From Allodiplogaster sudhausi (lineage: Eukaryota > Nematoda > Chromadorea > Rhabditida > Diplogasteridae), in NCBI GenBank assembly GCA_945643635.1, contig CALZFC010000043.1:2562501-2626500 (forward strand): a DNA stretch of 64,000 nt. The letters are read 5' to 3'. Positions 45,461 through 58,630 of this stretch are shown here, piece after piece. A program made the translations under genes and the position numbers. Within the stretch, counting starts at the first letter, position 1; each line of letters opens with the position of its first letter. Under the pieces are notes generated by a model. That model saw only the letters and a program-made list of their open reading frames with translations, was not told the origin of the DNA and ran no database searches.

Positions 45461-47407
45461 ATCTAATGAGTTTTTAGTTGGAGTGCAAGAAGAGAAAGAA
45501 AGACATCAAAGGTTTGAAGAAGAGTTCAGAGCACGCTAAAGAGCTTACGAATACAGCATATCATAAAGCATGCTAAGTATGAGAGTTTAAGTAAGAAGAG
45601 TTAAGGAGTTTTTAGAGTTAAGGGTCTCAGCTAAGCTTAGGGAGTTAAAGAAGATGTAATGAGTTTTTAGCTGGAATGCAAGAAGAGAAAGGAAAACATC
45701 AAAGGTTTGAAGAAGAGTTCAGAGCACGCCAAAGAGCTTACGAATACAGCACATCAGAAAGCATGCTAAGTATGAGAGTTTAAGTAATTCTATGCACTAA
45801 TAAAGACTCCTAATTTTTCAGGTAATTCTAAGCTTCACATTGTCATTTTACTATTAATAAAAAAAACTATTTAAAAAGGCCTATCCCGGCTCCACTGCAC
45901 GTAGAGCTAAGAAGGCCACCTCAGCTCGACGTAACGCCGAGCCAAGAAGGCTCTCTCAGCTCCACGGCACGTCAAGCCGAGACGGCCAACTCAGTTCTCA
46001 GTTCCACTGAATGCAGAACCAAGAAGGCCATTCCGGCTCAACGAAATGCGGAGCCAGGAACAAACATGAGGCTGCGCCTCGAAGAAACCGAGTTCTGGGA
46101 TGCCCGTAAACCAGCGCAACCTATACTTGACGGCTTTTCGACCAAAATTATTTTCTCTGCGCAACGCTATTTCGCTGAGTATGCCAAAGACATGAGAGAA
46201 AGATGTATGCGGGATAAATGTGTTTAACTTGAGAGAGAGACAGTGATTGCGAGAGATACAGAGAAAGAGTTAGATATATAAAATGTGCAGACTGAGAGCT
46301 CTGTAATAAGCTATTTTACATCAAAGGAGAGCCATATTAAAGCGTAGAAAATACAAAAAGAAAGTACAAACCGAGTACATATGGCTGCATGTTTTGATTC
46401 GTTTGGCAGCGTGCCAAGTGGCGAGAGAGAAACTTTAACGTTGTACTTTCACGACGTTAGCTACATCAGAAGAACCGTCTTTCTCTGCTGCATCCGACAA
46501 CATAGAGAGCGGGGGCTCTTTTAAGCGCTCTCTATTTTTAATTCTATTTTAAAGAGTTTTTTACAAAGCTCTATTGCTAAGTGCTCTTCTTATCATGTGT
46601 TCTAAGTGCTACTATTGAAATCTTCAAATTTTTCTGGTCATTTTGAGCAATCAACTTTGTTTCTGCGATAAAAATGAAGCAAGATACAAAGAAATTGCCT
46701 TTCCCGACACCACAACACGTTGAGCTAAGAAGGCCATCTCAGCTCGACGTCACGTCAAGCCAAGAAGTCCATCTCAGCTCGACGTCACATCAAGCTAAGA
46801 AGGCCATTCCATGTGTTCGCAAGGAACAGCAAAAAATTAGCGGCCAGGCTCACAGGCTAACCAACCGTGAGGCGGTGCCTGGAATTCGCCGATTAAACCG
46901 ATTTCTGGGATGCCCATGAACCGGCGCACACTATACTTGACGATTTTTTTTTTTCTCAGCGGGGCCAATTTTTTTTGTTCTCAGACCTCGGATGAGGAAA
47001 CTTCTTTTAAATGTCTAATCGTTCAGACTTACTTTTATACAACATTACATAGCTAAAAAATACCGCCTTTCTCTGTAGAAAAATGTAGGATAGAGAGAGA
47101 CACAGCTTCCGAGCTCTCTCTAAATGTTTTACGCTAAATTAAAGACTTGTGATTACATATGGCTGGCTCAACTGCACACAAAGAATAGAATGGAATATCA
47201 GCTCGCAGTGATAGTTTTAATATGATTCCTTTTTTCAGATTGCTCTAAATGAGCCTGGCCGCAAAAACTGCAGTTTCCAAACGGTCGCAAGGAACCGCAA
47301 AAGCTGCAGTTCCAAGCGTTCGCAAGGAACCGCCAAAGCAGCGGTTCTATGCGTTCGCAAGTAACGGCAAAAAATGAGCGGCCAGGCCCACAGGCGAACC
47401 AACCGTG
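45461..47407 (+). repeat. Higher-order repeat unit 1, 1,947 bp
   Basis: Order of modules: 55-bp tail twice, AATAAAGACTCC, CTCGACG-type 35-bp repeats, GA spacer with CGTAGAAAATAC, hairpin module, CTCTTCTTATCATG segment, two to three 35-bp repeats, ACCGGCGCACACTATACTTG spacer, second hairpin, CTTTTTTCAGATTGCTC and dyad-type 35-bp repeats ending ACCAACCGTG. Confidence 0.95.
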
Positions 47408-49354
47408 ATCTAATGAGTTTTTAGTTGGAGTGCAAGAAGAGAAAGAAAGACATCAAAGGTTTGAAGAAGAGTTCAGAGCACGCTAAAGAGCTTACGAATA
47501 CAGCATATCATAAAGCATGCTAAGTATGAGAGTTTAAGTAAGAAGAGTTAAGGAGTTTTTAGAGTTAAGGGTCTCAGCTAAGCTTAGGGAGTTAAAGAAG
47601 ATGTAATGAGTTTTTAGCTGGAATGCAAGAAGAGAAAGGAAAACATCAAAGGTTTGAAGAAGAGTTCAGAGCACGCCAAAGAGCTTACGAATACAGCACA
47701 TCAGAAAGCATGCTAAGTATGAGAGTTTAAGTAATTCTATGCACTAATAAAGACTCCTAATTTTTCAGGTAATTCTAAGCTTCACATTGTCATTTTACTA
47801 TTAATAAAAAAAACTATTTAAAAAGGCCTATCCCGGCTCCACTGCACGTAGAGCTAAGAAGGCCACCTCAGCTCGACGTAACGCCGAGCCAAGAAGGCTC
47901 TCTCAGCTCCACGGCACGTCAAGCCGAGACGGCCAACTCAGTTCTCAGTTCCACTGAATGCAGAACCAAGAAGGCCATTCCGGCTCAACGAAATGCGGAG
48001 CCAGGAACAAACATGAGGCTGCGCCTCGAAGAAACCGAGTTCTGGGATGCCCGTAAACCAGCGCAACCTATACTTGACGGCTTTTCGACCAAAATTATTT
48101 TCTCTGCGCAACGCTATTTCGCTGAGTATGCCAAAGACATGAGAGAAAGATGTATGCGGGATAAATGTGTTTAACTTGAGAGAGAGACAGTGATTGCGAG
48201 AGATACAGAGAAAGAGTTAGATATATAAAATGTGCAGACTGAGAGCTCTGTAATAAGCTATTTTACATCAAAGGAGAGCCATATTAAAGCGTAGAAAATA
48301 CAAAAAGAAAGTACAAACCGAGTACATATGGCTGCATGTTTTGATTCGTTTGGCAGCGTGCCAAGTGGCGAGAGAGAAACTTTAACGTTGTACTTTCACG
48401 ACGTTAGCTACATCAGAAGAACCGTCTTTCTCTGCTGCATCCGACAACATAGAGAGCGGGGGCTCTTTTAAGCGCTCTCTATTTTTAATTCTATTTTAAA
48501 GAGTTTTTTACAAAGCTCTATTGCTAAGTGCTCTTCTTATCATGTGTTCTAAGTGCTACTATTGAAATCTTCAAATTTTTCTGGTCATTTTGAGCAATCA
48601 ACTTTGTTTCTGCGATAAAAATGAAGCAAGATACAAAGAAATTGCCTTTCCCGACACCACAACACGTTGAGCTAAGAAGGCCATCTCAGCTCGACGTCAC
48701 GTCAAGCCAAGAAGTCCATCTCAGCTCGACGTCACATCAAGCTAAGAAGGCCATTCCATGTGTTCGCAAGGAACAGCAAAAAATTAGCGGCCAGGCTCAC
48801 AGGCTAACCAACCGTGAGGCGGTGCCTGGAATTCGCCGATTAAACCGATTTCTGGGATGCACATGAACCGGCGCACACTATACTTGACGATTTTTTTTTT
48901 TTCTCAGCGGGGCCAATTTTTTTGTTCTCAGACCTCGGATGAGGAAACTTCTTTTAAATGTCTAATCGTTCAGACTTACTTTTATACAACATTACATAGC
49001 TAAAAAATACCGCCTTTCTCTGTAGAAAAATGTAGGATAGAGAGAGACACAGCTTCCGAGCTCTCTCTAAATGTTTTACGCTAAATTAAAGACTTGTGAT
49101 TACATATGGCTGGCTCAACTGCACACAAAGAATAGAATGGAATATCAGCTCGCAGTGATAGTTTTAATATGATTCCTTTTTTCAGATTGCTCTAAATGAG
49201 CCTGGCCGCAAAAACTGCAGTTTCCAAACGGTCGCAAGGAACCGCAAAAGCTGCAGTTCCAAGCGTTCGCAAGGAACCGCCAAAGCAGCGGTTCTATGCG
49301 TTCGCAAGTAACGGCAAAAAATGAGCGGCCAGGCCCACAGGCGAACCAACCGTG
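47408..49354 (+). repeat. Higher-order repeat unit 2, 1,947 bp
   Basis: Nearly identical to unit 1 along its length. Differences I see are small, such as GATGCACATG for GATGCCCATG near 48857 and homopolymer length changes. Confidence 0.95.
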
Positions 49355-51304
49355 ATCTAATGAGTTTTTAGCTGGAGTGAAAGAAGAGAAAGGAAAACGT
49401 CAAAGGTTTGAAGAAGAGTTCAGAGCACGCCAAAGAGCTTACGAATACAGCATATCATAAAGCATGCTAAGTATGAGAGTTTAAGTAAGAAGAGTTAAGG
49501 AGTTTTTAGAGTTAAGGGTCTCAGCTAAGCTTAGGGAGTTAAAGAAGATGTAATGAGTTTTTAGCTGGAGTGCAAGAAGAGAAAGGAAAACATCAAAGGT
49601 TTGAAGAAGAGTTCAGAGCACGCCAAAGAGCTTACGAATACAGCACATCAGAAAGCATGCTAAGTATGAGAGTTTAAGTAATTCTATGCACTAATAAAGA
49701 CTCCTAATTTTTCAGGTAATTCTAAGCTTCACATTGTCATTTTACTATTAATAAAAAAAAACTATTTAAAAAGGCCTATCCCGGCTCCACTGCACGTAGA
49801 GCTAAGAAGGCCACCTCAGCTCGACGTAACGCCGAGCCAAGAAGGCTCTCTCAGCTCCACGGCACGTCAAGCCGAGACGGCCAACTCAGTTCTCAGTTCC
49901 ACTGAATGCAGAACCAAGAAGGCCATTCCGGCTCAACGAAATGCGGAGCCAGGAACAAACATGAGGCTGCGCCTCGAAGAAACCGAGTTCTGGGATGCCC
50001 GTAAACCAGCGCAACCTATACTTGACGGCTTTTCGACCAAAATTATTTTCTCTGCGCTACGCTATTTCGCTGAGTATGCCAAAGACATGAGAGAAAGATG
50101 TATGCGGGATAAATGTGTTTAACTTGAGAGAGAGACAGTGATTGCGAGAGATACAGAGAAAGAGTTAGATATATAAAATGTGCAGACTGAGAGCTCTGTA
50201 ATAAGCTATTTTACATCAAAGGAGAGCCATATTAAAGCGTAGAAAATACAAAAAGAAAGTACAAACCGAGTACATATGGCTGCATGTTTTGATTCGTTTG
50301 GCAGCGTGCCAAGTGGCGAGAGAGACACTTTAACGTTGTACTTTCACGACGTTAGATACATCAGAAGAACCGTCTTTCTCTGCTGCATCCGACAACATAG
50401 AGAGCGGGGGCTCTTTTAAGCGCTCTCTATTTTTAATTCTATTTTAAAGAGTTTTTTTACAAAGCTCTATTGCTAAGTGCTCTTCTTATCATGTGTTCTA
50501 AGTGCTACTATTGAAATCTTCAAATTTTTCTGGTCATTTTGAGCAATCAACTTTGTTTCTGCGATAAAAATGAAGCAAGATACAAAGAAATTGCCTTTCC
50601 CGACACCACAACACGTTGAGCTAAGAAGGCCATCTCAGCTCGACGTCACGTCAAGCCAAGAAGTCCATCTCAGCTCGACGTCACATCAAGCTAAGAAGGC
50701 CATTCCATGTGTTCGCAAGGAACAGCAAAAAATTAGCGGCCAGGCTCACAGGCTAACCAACCGTGAGGCGGTGCCTGGAATTCGCCGATTAAACCGATTT
50801 CTGGGATGCCCATGAACCGGCGCACACTATACTTGACGATTTTTTTTCTTTCTCAGCGGGGCCAATTTTTTTTGTTCTCAGACCTCGGATGAGGAAACTT
50901 CTTTTAAATGTCTAATCGTTCAGACTTACTTTTATACAACATTACATAGCTAAAAAATACCGCCTTTCTCTGTAGAAAAATGTAGGATAGAGAGAGACAC
51001 AGCTTCCGAGCTCTCTCTAAATGTTTTACGCTAAATTAAAGACTTGTGATTACATATGGCTGGCTCAACTGCACACAAAGAATAGAATGGAATATCAGCT
51101 CGCAGTGATAGTTTTAATATGATTCCTTTTTTCAGATTGCTCTAAATGAGCCTGGCCGCAAAAACTGCAGTTTCCAAACGGTCGCAAGGAACCGCAAAAG
51201 CTGCAGTTCCAAGCGTTCGCAAGGAACCGCCAAAGCAGCGGTTCTATGCGTTCGCAAGTAACGGCAAAAAATGAGCGGCCAGGCCCACAGGCGAACCAAC
51301 CGTG
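49355..51304 (+). repeat. Higher-order repeat unit 3, 1,950 bp
   Basis: The most diverged unit. It has TTTTTAGCTGGAGTGAAAG at its start in place of TTTTTAGTTGGAGTGCAAG, GCGCTACGC for GCGCAACGC, and GAGAGACACTTTAACG for GAGAGAAACTTTAACG. Some of these match copies elsewhere in the array, suggesting gene conversion or an older unit. Confidence 0.95.
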
Positions 51305-53252
51305 ATCTAATGAGTTTTTAGTTTGAGTGCAAGAAGAGAAAGAAAGACATCAAAGGTTTGAAGAAGAGTTCAGAGCACGCTAAAGAGCTTACGAATACAG
51401 CATATCATAAAGCATGCTAAGTATGAGAGTTTAAGTAAGAAGAGTTAAGGAGTTTTTAGAGTTAAGGGTCTCAGCTAAGCTTAGGGAGTTAAAGAAGATG
51501 TAATGAGTTTTTAGCTGGAATGCAAGAAGAGAAAGGAAAACATCAAAGGTTTGAAGAAGAGTTCAGAGCACGCCAAAGAGCTTACGAATACAGCACATCA
51601 GAAAGCATGCTAAGTATGAGAGTTTAAGTAATTCTATGCACTAATAAAGACTCCTAATTTTTCAGGTAATTCTAAGCTTCACATTGTCATTTTACTATTA
51701 ATAAAAAAAACTATTTAAAAAGGCCTATCCCGGCTCCACTGCACGTAGAGCTAAGAAGGCCACCTCAGCTCGACGTAACGCCGAGCCAAGAAGGCTCTCT
51801 CAGCTCCACGGCACGTCAAGCCGAGACGGCCAACTCAGTTCTCAGTTCCACTGAATGCAGAACCAAGAAGGCCATTCCGGCTCAACGAAATGCGGAGCCA
51901 GGAACAAACATGAGGCTGCGCCTCGAAGAAACCGAGTTCTGGGATGCCCGTAAACCAGCGCAACCTATACTTGACGGCTTTTCGACCAAAATTATTTTCT
52001 CTGCGCAACGCTATTTCGCTGAGTATGCCAAAGACATGAGAGAAAGATGTATGCGGGATAAATGTGTTTAACTTGAGAGAGAGACAGTGATTGCGAGAGA
52101 TACAGAGAAAGAGTTAGATATATAAAATGTGCAGACTGAGAGCTCTGTAATAAGCTATTTTACATCAAAGGAGAGCCATATTAAAGCGTAGAAAATACAA
52201 AAAGAAAGTACAAACCGAGTACATATGGCTGCATGTTTTGATTCGTTTGGCAGCGTGCCAAGTGGCGAGAGAGAAACTTTAACGTTGTACTTTCACGACG
52301 TTAGCTACATCAGAAGAACCGTCTTTCTCTGCTGCATCCGACAACATAGAGAGCGGGGGCTCTTTTAAGCGCTCTCTATTTTTAATTCTATTTTAAAGAG
52401 TTTTTTACAAAGCTCTATTGCTAAGTGCTCTTCTTATCATGTGTTCTAAGTGCTACTATTGAAATCTTCAAATTTTTCTGGTCATTTTGAGCAATCAACT
52501 TTGTTTCTGCGATAAAAATGAAGCAAGATACAAAGAAATTGCCTTTCCCGACACCACAACACGTTGAGCTAAGAAGGCCATCTCAGCTCGACGTCACGTC
52601 AAGCCAAGAAGTCCATCTCAGCTCGACGTCACATCAAGCTAAGAAGGCCATTCCATGTGTTCGCAAGGAACAGCAAAAAATTAGCGGCCAGGCTCACAGG
52701 CTAACCAACCGTGAGGCGGTGCCTGGAATTCGCCGATTAAACCGATTTCTGGGATGCCCATGAACCGGCGCACACTATACTTGACGATTTTTTTTTTTTC
52801 TCAGCGGGGCCAATTTTTTTTGTTCTCAGACCTCGGATGAGGAAACTTCTTTTAAATGTCTAATCGTTCAGACTTACTTTTATACAACATTACATAGCTA
52901 AAAAATACCGCCTTTCTCTGTAGAAAAATGTAGGATAGAGAGAGACACAGCTTCCGAGCTCTCTCTAAATGTTTTACGCTAAATTAAAGACTTGTGATTA
53001 CATATGGCTGGCTCAACTGCACACAAAGAATAGAATGGAATATCAGCTCGCAGTGATAGTTTTAATATGATTCCTTTTTTCAGATTGCTCTAAATGAGCC
53101 TGGCCGCAAAAACTGCAGTTTCCAAACGGTCGCAAGGAACCGCAAAAGCTGCAGTTCCAAGCGTTCGCAAGGAACCGATAAAGCAGCGGTTCTATGCGTT
53201 CGCAAGTAACGGCAAAAAATGAGCGGCCAGGCCCACAGGCGAACCAACCGTG
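51305..53252 (+). repeat. Higher-order repeat unit 4, 1,948 bp
   Basis: Close to units 1 and 2. It ends at ACCAACCGTG, where the sequence continues TGGCGGTGCC rather than ATCTAATGAG, which marks the end of this tandem run. Confidence 0.95.
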
Positions 53253-55415
53253 TGGCGGTGCCTTGAATTCGCCGATTAAACCGATTTCTGGGATGCCCAT
53301 GAACCGGCGCACACTATACTTGACGGCTTTTCGACCAAAAATTTCATATGGCTCCATGTCTTGAATGGCGCTTGGCAACTTGCCAAGCTGCGAGAGAGAC
53401 ACTTTATCGTTGTACTTTAATTACTTAAGATGCATCAGAAGAACCGCTTTTCTCTGCAGCATCCGACACCATAGAGAGAGGCGGCTCTTTTAGGCTCTCT
53501 CTATTTTTAATTCTATTTTAAAGAGTTTTTGTGGTCAAGCCAAGAAGGCCATCTCAACTCGACGTCACTTCAAGCCAAGAAGGCCATCTCAGCTCGACGT
53601 CACGTCAAGCCAAGAAGGCCATCTCAGCTCGACGTCACGTCAAGCTAAGAAGGCCATTCCATGTGTTCGCAAGGAACATCAAAAAATGAGCGGCCAGGCT
53701 CACAGGCTAACCAACCGTGAGGCGGTGCCTGGAATTCGCCGATTAAACCGATTTATGGGATGCCCATGAACCGGCGCACACTATACTTGACGGTTTTTCG
53801 ACCAAAATTTTTTTCTCAGCGGGGCCAATTTTTTTTGTTCTCAGACCTCGGATGAGGAAACTTCTTTTAAATGTCTAATCGTTCAGACTTACTTTTATAC
53901 AACATTACATAGCTAAAAAAACCGCCTTTCTCTGTAGAAAAATGTAGGATAGAGAGAGACACAGCTTCCGAGCTCTCTCTAAATGTTTTACGCTAAATTA
54001 AAGACTTGTGATTACATATGGCTGGCTCAACTGCACACAAAGAATAGAAGAGAATATCAGCTCGCAGTAATAGTTTAATATGCTTCCTTTATTTCAGATT
54101 GCTCTAAATGAGCCTGGCCGCAAAAACTGCAGTTCCAAACGGTCGCAAGGAACCGCAAAAGCTGCAGTTCCAAGCGTTCGCAAGAAACCGCCAAAGCAGC
54201 GGTTCCATGCGTTCGCAAGTAACGGCAAAAAATGAGCGGCCAGGCCCACAGGCGAACCAGCCGTGTGGCGGTGCCTTGAATTCGCCGAACAGAATGCAGA
54301 GCCAGGAAGGCAGACCCAAGAGTGAGGAGCTACCTCAAACTTGGGTAACTAAACCGGCGTTTGTAAGAAAGCGCTGGATGCCTATGAATTTGCGCAAACT
54401 ACACTTGCCGAGTTTTCGAAGGGAGTTCATGATGCTGAGTGTGCGTACTTGGAATGCTGGCAAAGTGCCAAAAAATTATTATTTTAAGAGTTTTACTGCT
54501 TTAAAGGTTACATAAAATTACAAAAAAAATCAGAGAGTAAGAGTAGAGTGTGAGAGACATGATAGAATTGTCTCTCTCTCTTTCTCTCTCTCTATGTCGT
54601 CTCTCTCTCTCTTTCTTTCTAAGTGAACAGGCTACTTCAGGACTTGATCGTGTACTTGTAAGTGTCCGTGAGAACGCTCAACGTGAATTATATACATCTC
54701 TCTGTAGCTCATTACAAAGCTCTTACTTTGTACAATTCACTGGTATAGAGAGAGAGTCAACTTTCGGTCTCTTTGTAAGTGTTTTAATGTGTTTTAATGG
54801 AAAGACACACATATGTTGACATCGTGCTAAAAACTTTAAATGGCTTGTGAATGCGTTCAATGGCCACGAAAAAATGCAGATTTTTGCAGAGAGACATAGG
54901 AATACGAGAGGAAGACAGAGAAATAGAGAGAGAGTGGAAAAGTAAGTTGTAAGTGTATGTATTTAATGTATTTCATTTGTTTAACTGTATGTTTGCAAGA
55001 AGTGCGAAGTGGTCGACGGAGGTGCGAAGTGAGAGTCGACGTCTGTTTTTCTCTGCCAACGCTATCTCGCCTTTTCGCGCCTGTGACTTTTTTTCTCTAA
55101 CCTCTCAAAAACGCACCTATAACGGGCTGTTTTCGTCGAGGGGCGGAGCTAAGCGACTGTTTCGTTGTCTAACCTCCGCGTTTTTGCGAGCAGCCTCGGT
55201 GATCTCGCGTGTCGCAGCCTCGGCGAACTTGTTTTTCTTTTCTCTGCTCGTCTGATCTCTCGACTCATACCGCACTCTCGTCGTTTCTGCAGCTCTCATG
55301 CCTGCTCTCCTCTATTTCTCCCATGCATTTTGGTCCTAGTGACACTTCTGCTTGTGAACTATCTAGAGGAATGACACTTCTGCTTGTGAACTATCTAGAG
55401 GAACTAGTTAACTAA
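53040..55415 (+). repeat. 2.3-kb duplicated block, copy 1 (pairs with 60724-63058)
   Basis: Shares spacer, hairpin, 35-bp, dyad, GA and GC-rich modules in the same order as 60724-63058, at an offset of about 7,684 bp. Differences are small. One is a doubled TGACACTTCTGCTTGTGAAC phrase near 55372 in this copy. Confidence 0.9.
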
Positions 55416-55442
55416 GTTACGCTATTTCCGGGAGTACCGCTA

Positions 55443-55585
55443 TTTTAGGGAGCTAAAGAACAAAAAAAAGTTTTAGAGTTCAGGGTCTCAGCTAAGCTTA
55501 GGGAGTAAAGAAGAGTTAAGGAGTTTTTAGAGTTCAGGGTCTCAGCTAAGCTTAGGGAGTTAAAGAAGAGTTAAGGAGTTTTTAT
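55443..55585 (+). repeat. Short 55-bp minisatellite block
   Basis: Two to three copies, breaking at GAGTTTTTATGGAAACTATG into the segment that leads to the 35-bp array. Confidence 0.85.
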
Positions 55586-55831
55586 GGAAACTATGATCCT
55601 TTAAAGGCAAAATTTTCCTGATATTTATGGTGCTGTTGTCTAAATTTTATAATAAGCTAAGGTTGTAAGTGTTTTACAAAGCTCTATTGCTAAGTGCTCT
55701 TCTTATCATGTGTTCTAAGTGCTACTATTGAAATCTTCAAATTTTTCTGGTCATTTTGAGCAATCAACTATGTTTCTGCGATAAAAATGAAGCAAGATAC
55801 AAAGAAATTGCCTTTCCCGACACCACTACAC

Positions 55832-56335
55832 GTTGAGCTAAGAAGGCCATCTCAGCTCGACGTCACGTCAAGCCAAGAAGGCCATCTCACCTCGACGTCA
55901 CGTCAAGCCAAGAAGGCCATCTCAGCTCGACGACACGTCAAGCCAAGAAGGCCATCTCAGCTCGGCTTCACGTCAAGCCAAGAAGGCCATCTCAACTCGA
56001 CATCACGTCAAGCCAAGAAGGCCATCTCACCTCGACGTCACGTCAAGCCAAGAAGGCCATCTCAGCTCGACGACACGTCAAGCCAAGAAGGCCATCTCAG
56101 CTCGGCTTCACGTCAAGCCAAGAAGGCCATCTCAACTCGACATCACGTCAAGCCAAGAAGGACATCTCTGCTCGACGTCACGTCAAGCTATCCCAGCTCG
56201 ACTTCATCTCAAGCCAAGAAGGCCATCTCAGCTCGACGACACGTCAAGCCAAGAAGGCTATCCCAGCTCGACGTCACGCCAAGCCAAGAAGGCCAGCTCA
56301 GCTCAACGTCACGTCAAGCCAAGAAGGCCATCCCA
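55832..56335 (+). repeat. 35-bp minisatellite, longest block
   Basis: About 14 copies, including a duplicate of the 43634-44050 block. It is read through by a 218-residue frame (55787-56443) whose peptide period is 35 residues, three DNA units. That follows from a unit length not divisible by three, and the frame is not a supported gene. Confidence 0.9.
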
Positions 56336-57475
56336 TGTTTTCGCAAGGAACAGCAAAAAATGAGCGACCAGGCTCACAGGCTGACCAACCGTGAGGGGGT
56401 GCCTGGATTTCGCCGATTAAACCGATTTCTGGGATGCCCATGAACCGGCGCACACTATACTTGACGGCTTTTCGACCAAAATTTTTTTCTCAGCGGGGCC
56501 AATTTTTTTGTTCTCAGACCTCGGATGAGGAAACTTCTTTTAAAAGTCTAATCGTTCAGACTTACTTTTATACAACATTACATAGCTTTAAAAAAAACCG
56601 CCTTTCTCTGTAGAAAAATGTAGGATAGAGAGAGACACAGCTTCCGAGCTCTCTCTAAATGTTTTACGCTAAATTAAAGACTTGTGATTACATATGGCTG
56701 GCTCAACTGCACACAAAGATTAGAAGAGAATATCAGCTCGGAGTGATAGTTTTAATATGCTTCCTTTATTTCAGATTGCTCTAAATGAGCCTGGCCGCAA
56801 AAACTGCAGTTCCACACGGTCGCAAGGAACCGCAGAACCTGCAGCTCCAAGCGTTCGCAAGGAACCGCAAAAGCTGCAGTTCCAAGCGTTCGCAAGAAAC
56901 CGCCAAAGCAGCGGTTCCATGCGTTCGCAAGTAACGGCAAAAAATGAGCAGCCAGGCTCACAGGCGAACCAACCGTGTGGCGGTGCCTTGAATTTGCCGA
57001 TTAAACCGATTTCTGGGATGCCCATGTACCGGCGCACAGTATACTTGACGGCTTTTCGACCAAAAATTTCATATGGCTCCATGTCTTGAATGGCGCTTGG
57101 CAACTTGCCAAGCTGCGAGAGAGACACTTTATCGTTGTACTTTAATTACTTAAGATGCATCAGAATAACCGCTTTTCTCTGCTGCATCCGACGCCATAGA
57201 GAGAGGCGGCTCTTTTAAGCTCTCTCTATTTTTAATTCTATTTTAAAGAGTTTTTGTGCACATATGGCTTCATGTCTTGATGTGTGTTTGGCAGCTTGCC
57301 AAGTGGCGAAAGAGACACTTTAACGTTGTTCTGCAACTACGTTAGATACATGAAAAGAACCGCCTTTCTCTGCTGCATCCGACACCATAGAGAGAGGCGG
57401 CTCTTTTAAGCTCTCTCTATTTTTAATTCTATTTTAAATAGATTTTGTGCACATATGGATGCATGTCTCGACTCT

Positions 57476-57640
57476 ACTGCACGTCAAGCCAAGAAGCCCA
57501 TGTCAGCTCGACGACACGTCAAACCAAGAAGCCCATCTCAGCTCGACGACACGTCAAGCCAAGAAGGCCCTCTCAGCTCCACGGCACGCCAATCCAAGAA
57601 GGCACTCTCAGCTCCACTGCACGTGGAACCAAAAGGCCCT
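57476..57640 (+). repeat. 35-bp minisatellite, diverged
   Basis: Four to five copies with CCCATGTCAGC, CCCATCTCAGC and CACTCTCAGC variants. All three forward frames are open across it. Confidence 0.85.
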
Positions 57641-58090
57641 CTCGGTTCAGCGATGCGCTGAGCTGGGAAAGCAGTCAGTTTGAGGACGTACCTCAAAGTT
57701 GGGTGATTAAACCGACTTTGGCCAGGAAGCACTGGATGCCTATAAGCTGGCGCAACCTATGTTAGCCGAGTTTTTCTTAGCATGTGAGGCCAGCGTGTTG
57801 GGGGACACTTGGTAACGCGGGGAGCAGGAGCGACCAAAAATTTCATATGGCTGCATGTCTTTTTGGCGATTGGCAACTTGCCAACCTGTGAGAGAGACAC
57901 TTTAACGTTCTCCTGCAACTACCTTAGATATGTCAAAATAACCGCCTTTCTCTGCTGCATCCGACGCCATAGAGAGAGGCGGCTCATTCGGGCTCTCTCT
58001 ATTTTTAATTATATTTTAAAGGGTTTTTGTGCACATTTGGCTGCATGTCTTGATGCGTTTGGCAGCTTCCCAAGACGTTGCTCGCTCGCT

Positions 58091-58140
58091 ATTGGTCGAA
58101 ACCTGAAATGGGCCAATGAGCGAGGGGGCGGAGCCTCTTT
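58091..58140 (+). promoter_or_regulatory. CCAAT/GC-box cluster
   Basis: ATTGG (58091-58095), CCAAT (58113-58117) and GGGGGCGGAGCC lie within 50 bases, followed by a CT-rich stretch. The 55-bp leader starts about 135 bases downstream at 58276. This is a divergent version of the promoter-like modules, and no TATA-like motif follows. Confidence 0.35.
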
Positions 58141-58316
58141 TTTCTTTCTCTGCTCGTCTAATCTCTCACATCTGTACGTTTCTCGTCGCTTTCTCTCGCA
58201 CTCATGCCCGCTCTCCAATCTCTCTCCATGGCTTTTTTTTCGGAGATACACTTCTGCTTGTGAACTATCTAGAGGAACTAGTTAACTAAGTTAAGCTACT
58301 TTCTGGAGTACTACTA

Positions 58317-58630
58317 CTTTAGGGAGCTAAACAACTTTAAAGAGCTAAGAAAAGTTTAGGAGTTTTTAGAGTTCAAGGGCTCACTTAAGCTTAGGGAGTT
58401 AAAGAAGAGTTAAGAGGTTTTTAGAGTTTCGGGACGCAGCTAAGCTAAGGAAAGAATAATTAAGGAGTTTTAGAGTTCAGGGTCTCAGCTAAGCTTAGGT
58501 ACTAAAGAAGAGTTAAGGAATTTTTAAAGTTTCGGGTCTCAGCAAAGCTTAGGGAGTAAAAGAAGAGTTAAGGAGTTTTTAGAGTTCAAGGTCTCAGTTA
58601 AGCGTAGGGAGTTAAGGAAGAGCTAATCAG
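58317..58630 (+). repeat. 55-bp minisatellite block
   Basis: Five to six copies with leader and a shortened tail, again leading to TTATTTCAGATGACTC and dyad-type repeats as at 27.0 kb. Confidence 0.9.

Noticed and set aside
55787..56443. 218-residue basic protein
   Set aside because: The frame is carried by a 35-bp tandem repeat, the peptide repeats every 35 residues as arithmetic predicts, and the flanks are satellite.
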